Assembly: GCF_009911795.1 (NCBI RefSeq) | Contig: NZ_CP047898.1 | Location: forward strand, 2,728,001 to 2,792,000 | Direction of reading: 5' to 3' | Source: Pseudarthrobacter psychrotolerans | GTDB lineage: Bacteria; Actinomycetota; Actinomycetes; Actinomycetales; Micrococcaceae | DNA length: 64,000 bases | Part shown: positions 60,928-64,000 of the stretch, in pieces | Numbering within the stretch: position 1 is the stretch's first letter | Layout of the letters: every line of letters begins with the position of its first letter | Translations under genes and position numbers: made by a program | The notes under the pieces: generated by a model | What the model was told of the DNA's origin: nothing | Seen by the model: only the letters and a program-made list of their open reading frames with translations | Database searches by the model: none

Positions 60928-61839
60928 ATGGAAGACATGGGCCAGAGCGCGGAGTTTGGAAAGTTCCTGAAGGCAATGCGGTCGCGGCTGACGCCGGAAC
61001 AGGCTGGCATGTCCACCTCCGGTGGCCGCCGGGTCCCCGGGCTGCGACGCGAGGAAATCGCGCGCCTGGCGGACGTGAGCACCGACTACTACACCCGCCT
61101 CGAACAGGGCCGGAACATCCACCCGTCCCGGGCGGTGATGGATTCAGTGGCGCGGGCCCTCCGCCTGGACGCTGGCGAGCAGGCGCACATGATGGACCTC
61201 CTGGAGAACTGCGCGAAGTCCCAGCAATCACCCATTCCGGCACAGGGCGTTCGGCCGGCGCTGCGCCAGCTCCTGGATGCCGTGGGCAATGTACCCGCTC
61301 TGATCCTGGGCCGCCGCACGGACGTTCTGGCCGGAAACCGCCTGGCTTTCCTCATGCTTGACGATTTCCCGGCCATGCCGGCGGCGGAACGGAACCTCAC
61401 CCGATGGGTGATCCTCGATCCGCTCGCACACGAACTCTTCCGGGACTGGGAAGCGGTGGCGGCCGAAGCCGTCGGAGCCCTGCGCGCGGATATCGGCCGG
61501 CACCCCAACGACCCCCAGGCCAATCAACTTGTAGGCGAACTCGCAGTGCACAGCGAGCACTTCCGCCAATGGTGGGCCGGACACCGGCTGGCCACGGGGT
61601 CCGCAGGCAGCGTTCGGCTCCACCATCCCGCCGTCGGGGACCTCGAATTGAACTTCGAAGATCTGACGCTTCCTGACGATCCAGATCAGGTGCTGCGGGT
61701 GTATTCGGCGAAGCCGGACTCGCCGTCGGCCGATTCCCTGACACTGCTCGGCAGCTTCGGCGCCGGAGTGCTGGCCACCGCGGAAACCCCGCGGGCAACA
61801 GAAGACACGGACGCTTCCGGCGCCACCAAGGCGCCCTGA
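60928..61839 (+). CDS. XRE-family regulator with MmyB-like ligand domain
   Basis: A 303-aa regulator. The helix-turn-helix (about residues 10-85) includes RRVPGLRREEIARLADVSTD followed by YYTRLEQGRNIHPS, the signature of the MmyB/YxaF-like group. The C-terminal domain (about 110-275) has ALILGRRTDVLAGNRLAFLM and FRQWWAGHRL, typical of the MmyB fatty-acid-binding-like domain. Divergent from an aldo/keto reductase, the usual context for this family. Confidence 0.92.
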   Translation: MEDMGQSAEFGKFLKAMRSRLTPEQAGMSTSGGRRVPGLRREEIARLADVSTDYYTRLEQGRNIHPSRAVMDSVARALRLDAGEQAHMMDLLENCAKSQQSPIPAQGVRPALRQLLDAVGNVPALILGRRTDVLAGNRLAFLMLDDFPAMPAAERNLTRWVILDPLAHELFRDWEAVAAEAVGALRADIGRHPNDPQANQLVGELAVHSEHFRQWWAGHRLATGSAGSVRLHHPAVGDLELNFEDLTLPDDPDQVLRVYSAKPDSPSADSLTLLGSFGAGVLATAETPRATEDTDASGATKAP

Positions 61840-61950
61840 CTTCCGGCCGCTCAGCCACTACGAGCTCGCTGGTGGTCCAGGGAACCGTGAGTCACATCCT
61901 GCGGTGAGTCTGTGTGACAAGACCTGCCACCCGGCCCCGTGATAGTCGTC

Positions 61951-61984
61951 GTAGGTCCGGCCGGTTTCGCCGGTGCGGACCTAC
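61951..61984. terminator. Hairpin between the XRE gene and the carbonic anhydrase
   Basis: GTAGGTCCG (61951-61959) pairs with CGGACCTAC (61976-61984) and an inner CCGG-TTTCG-CCGG stem. It is a terminator for the XRE gene or part of the carbonic anhydrase leader. Confidence 0.5.
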
Positions 61985-62002
61985 ACGACCCGAAGGATGG
62001 AA

Positions 62003-62812
62003 ATGCGCAGCGCCAGAATAATGACCAGAAAGTCTTTGCTAGTTGGATCCGGCCTGGGGCTGCTGGCACTGATCACCGGTTGCAGCAAGCCCGCCGCCGG
62101 GGCCGCGGGACCCTCGCCGTCCACCTCCGCAGCGCCCCATGCCTGGTCCTACGACGGCGCCGAAGGCCCCGAACACTGGGGCGCCTTGAGCTCCGATTTC
62201 GGCTCCTGCTCTTCCGGCACCGCCCAGTCCCCCATCGACGTCGGCGGCGGTTCCGGCCTTACCCCGGTGCCGCTCGCGCTGGCCTATGCCGCCTCGGTGG
62301 GCGAGATGACCGACAACGGCCACACCACCGAACTGCGCGCCCTCACGGCCCAGGGCATCACCGTAGGTGGCAAGCAGTATGCCTTCAAGCAGATGCACTT
62401 CCACGCCCCGTCCGAGCACACGCTGGACGGCGTCCGATTCGAGGCCGAGTTCCATTTTGTCCACCAGGCCGACGACGGCGGGCTGGCCGTCGTCGGGATC
62501 CTCGCTGCGGTGGGGGCCGCCAATGCGGCATGGGCGCCGTTCACGGACGGTGTGCCTGCCGCAGCCAGCGGGCAGAAGGTGGCCGCCGGCGTCGTGGACT
62601 TCCCGGCACTGTTCCCGGCGTCGCTGGACCATTTCGCGTACGACGGCAGCCTGACCACTCCGCCCTGCTCGGAAGGCGTGCGCTGGCTGCTCCTCGAGAC
62701 CCCCGTTGAGCTGGGAGCCGGGCAGCTCGCCACACTGCGGGCGGCGCACGCGGGCAACAGCCGGCCGGTCCAGCTGCTCAACGGCAGGGACGTTGTTGTG
62801 GTGGACCAGTAG
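62003..62812 (+). CDS. Alpha-type carbonic anhydrase, lipoprotein
   Basis: A 269-aa exported enzyme that interconverts CO2 and bicarbonate. A signal peptide ends in the lipobox ITGC (Cys27), so it is anchored to the outer face of the membrane. HWGALSSDF and QSPIDV are N-terminal family motifs; the zinc ligands are the two His in MHFHAPSEH and the His in FHFVHQ; GSLTTPPCSEGVRW closes the active site. ATG 62003 is chosen for the AAGGA spacing; ATG 61997 is possible. It ends 4 bp before the convergent dehydratase gene. Confidence 0.92.
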   Translation: MRSARIMTRKSLLVGSGLGLLALITGCSKPAAGAAGPSPSTSAAPHAWSYDGAEGPEHWGALSSDFGSCSSGTAQSPIDVGGGSGLTPVPLALAYAASVGEMTDNGHTTELRALTAQGITVGGKQYAFKQMHFHAPSEHTLDGVRFEAEFHFVHQADDGGLAVVGILAAVGAANAAWAPFTDGVPAAASGQKVAAGVVDFPALFPASLDHFAYDGSLTTPPCSEGVRWLLLETPVELGAGQLATLRAAHAGNSRPVQLLNGRDVVVVDQ

Positions 62813-62816
62813 GGCC

Positions 62817-63749
62817 TCAGACCGTGGCGGGGTCCGTGTTGGCGCCGCAGAGGATCACGGCCACGCGTTCCCCGTCCGCCGGAACATAGGCGCCGGTGAG
62901 CAGGGCGGCGAAGGCCGTGGCAGCGCCGTGCTCCACGATGATGCGGTACTGCTCCCACAGCAGTGAACGGGCGGCAACGATGTCCTCGTCGGAGACCAGC
63001 ACGGCGCGGACGCCGGTACGGACGGCCACTTCGAAGCCGATCCGGCCGATCTGCCGTGCCCCCAGGGAGTCGGCGGCGATCCCGGAGACGGCGACATCCA
63101 CGGGGGTCCCGGCCGCGAGCGCGGCGTGCAGGGTGGGCGTGGATTCGGACTCGACGCCCACCACTATGGCCCGGCCCTCCACGGCGGCCGCGACACCTGC
63201 CATGAGCCCGCCGCCGCCCACGGCCACCACTACGGTGTCCACGGGGCCCAGCTGCTCCAGCAGCTCGGTTCCGATGGTGCCGGCGCCGGCGGCGATCTCA
63301 GGTTGGTCGTAGGCATGGCAGTAGACCGCGCCGGTCTCGGCGGCGTAGGCCGTAGCGGCGTCATAGGCTTCGGAGTATTCGGCCCCGTGTTGGACCACCT
63401 TGGCACCGATGGCCCGGAGCTTCTTGACCTTCACGGCCGGGGCGGTCTCGGGCACAAACACGGCGGCTGGGACGCCGACTTCAGCGGCGGCGTAGGCGTT
63501 GGCCAGGCCGGCGTTGCCGCCGGAGGCCACCACAATGCCCACGTCGTCCTTCAGTTCGCCGCGCTCCCGGCAGGCCAGGACCCGGTTGAACGCGCCCCGG
63601 GCCTTGAACGTGCCGGTGTGCTGCATGAACTCGCATTTGAGCCACACCTCGCCGGGGAACGGGCCGCGGTCTGCCGCCAGCACGGGCGTGACGCGGATCC
63701 TCCCGGCAATCCGGGCAGCGGCTTCGTCGACGTCGGTGCGTGTGATCAT
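62817..63749 (-). CDS. Threonine/serine dehydratase-like PLP enzyme
   Basis: A 310-aa fold-type II PLP enzyme. The Schiff-base Lys is in HTGTFKARGAFN, SGGNAGLANAYAAAE binds the cofactor phosphate ring side, and VVAVGGGGLMAGV is the phosphate loop. The short length with no ACT domain fits catabolic or serine/threonine dehydratases. Product would be 2-oxobutanoate or pyruvate with ammonia. GAGGA lies 8 nt before ATG 63749. Confidence 0.9.
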   Translation of the reverse strand: MITRTDVDEAAARIAGRIRVTPVLAADRGPFPGEVWLKCEFMQHTGTFKARGAFNRVLACRERGELKDDVGIVVASGGNAGLANAYAAAEVGVPAAVFVPETAPAVKVKKLRAIGAKVVQHGAEYSEAYDAATAYAAETGAVYCHAYDQPEIAAGAGTIGTELLEQLGPVDTVVVAVGGGGLMAGVAAAVEGRAIVVGVESESTPTLHAALAAGTPVDVAVSGIAADSLGARQIGRIGFEVAVRTGVRAVLVSDEDIVAARSLLWEQYRIIVEHGAATAFAALLTGAYVPADGERVAVILCGANTDPATV

Positions 63750-63827
63750 GGGGAAATCCTCGTTCCGGGGCGGGGCTGGGTTCAACGTTCAGGCTATCGC
63801 CCGTGTGGGTGTGGCTTGCACAGCGCA

Positions 63828-63855
63828 CGACGGCGGTACTCCGGTGCCGCCGTCG
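63828..63855. repeat. Hairpin CGACGGCGG-N10-CCGCCGTCG
   Basis: A perfect 9-bp stem related in sequence to the repeats at 4901, 5711 and 17118 (ACGACGGCGG core). It lies between the dehydratase gene and the start of the last gene. Confidence 0.6.
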
Positions 63856-63905
63856 GCGGGCGTAACGCGCGAAATATCCCCACGGGCGCCGGTGTTGCCC
63901 CGGAT

Positions 63906-64000
63906 ATGACAACCATCGGAATCATCGGTGCAGGACACCTCGGCAGCGAGGTTGCCCGCAAAGCGGTCGAGCTCGGCTACGACGTAGTGATCAGTAATTC
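63906..64000 (+). CDS. NADPH/F420-dependent oxidoreductase-like protein, N-terminal part (runs off the window)
   Basis: The first 31 codons read MTTIGIIGAGHLGSEVARKA and continue ELGYDVVISNS. The GIIGAGHLG loop with a following ISNS is typical of NADP oxidoreductases of the coenzyme F420-dependent type. Too little is present for more. Confidence 0.7.
   Translation, partial: MTTIGIIGAGHLGSEVARKAVELGYDVVISN

Overview
This 64 kb window is a chromosomal segment of a high-GC actinobacterium, most likely Arthrobacter, Pseudarthrobacter or a close Micrococcaceae relative. This rests on codon use, on protein families (single-chain AceE, NCS1 and NCS2 permeases, UTRA-type GntR, IclR, MmyB-type XRE), on extensive ATGA and GTGA gene overlaps, and on dense intergenic hairpins. 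No rRNA, tRNA, CRISPR array, phage or insertion sequence was seen. The genus is an inference.

Layout. 1-6.5 kb: a methyltransferase fragment; a minus-strand operon (MHS-type MFS transporter, double Rid protein, Rid protein, RraA-like protein); a frameshifted acetyltransferase; a decayed toxin beside an intact XRE antitoxin; a frameshifted MpaB/DUF2236 protein. 6.9-11.7 kb: an AGPS-like FAD oxidase divergent from TetR, glpD and a diacylglycerol-kinase-like gene. 11.7-17.1 kb: a phosphonate island (phosphonatase-like HAD, GntR regulator, FAD oxidoreductase, phnDCE). 17.3-18.2 kb: uraD-uraH. 18.4-23.7 kb: an operon for an unknown cyclic amide (MFS, FCD GntR, Asp/Glu racemase-like, hydantoinase-like, maleate isomerase/decarboxylase-like). 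23.9-30.3 kb: aceE, a MobA-like transferase, two aldo/keto reductases and an NmrA-like protein. 30.4-55.4 kb: purine and glyoxylate metabolism (dctA, SDR, racemase, allantoin-type permease, xanthine dehydrogenase set, AzgA-type permease, guanine deaminase, 8-oxoguanine-deaminase-like amidohydrolase, a LigD polymerase, uricase, NCS2 permease, IclR, malic enzyme, malate synthase, a DUF6986-type aldolase and ureidoglycine aminohydrolase). 55.6-59.6 kb: an IclR regulator with hutG and an amino-acid ABC transporter. 59.7-64 kb: aldo/keto reductase with a divergent XRE regulator, alpha carbonic anhydrase, a threonine-dehydratase-like enzyme and the start of an F420/NADP oxidoreductase-like gene.

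How it works together. The central theme is purine nitrogen scavenging: guanine and 8-oxoguanine deamination, xanthine oxidation, urate oxidation, HIU hydrolysis and OHCU decarboxylation, then allantoin uptake and racemisation, ureidoglycine deamination, and glyoxylate assimilation through malate synthase with malic enzyme. Classical allantoinase, allantoate amidohydrolase and ureidoglycolate lyase genes are not in the window. I find a recurring operator-like pattern (TTCC-N7-GGAA and variants), usually in pairs spaced exactly 21 bp, in front of uraD, dctA, the allantoin-type permease, guaD/8-oxoguanine deaminase, a 62-aa ORF facing uricase, and malic enzyme. It looks like the regulon of the IclR protein at 49.3-50.0 kb.

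Four genes (acetyltransferase, MpaB, glpD, phosphonatase-like) each need a one-base change in or next to a short G/C run to restore the expected frame. This points to consensus errors in the assembly rather than four independent pseudogenes. The toxin remnant at 5.0-5.3 kb has several unrelated lesions and looks truly decayed.
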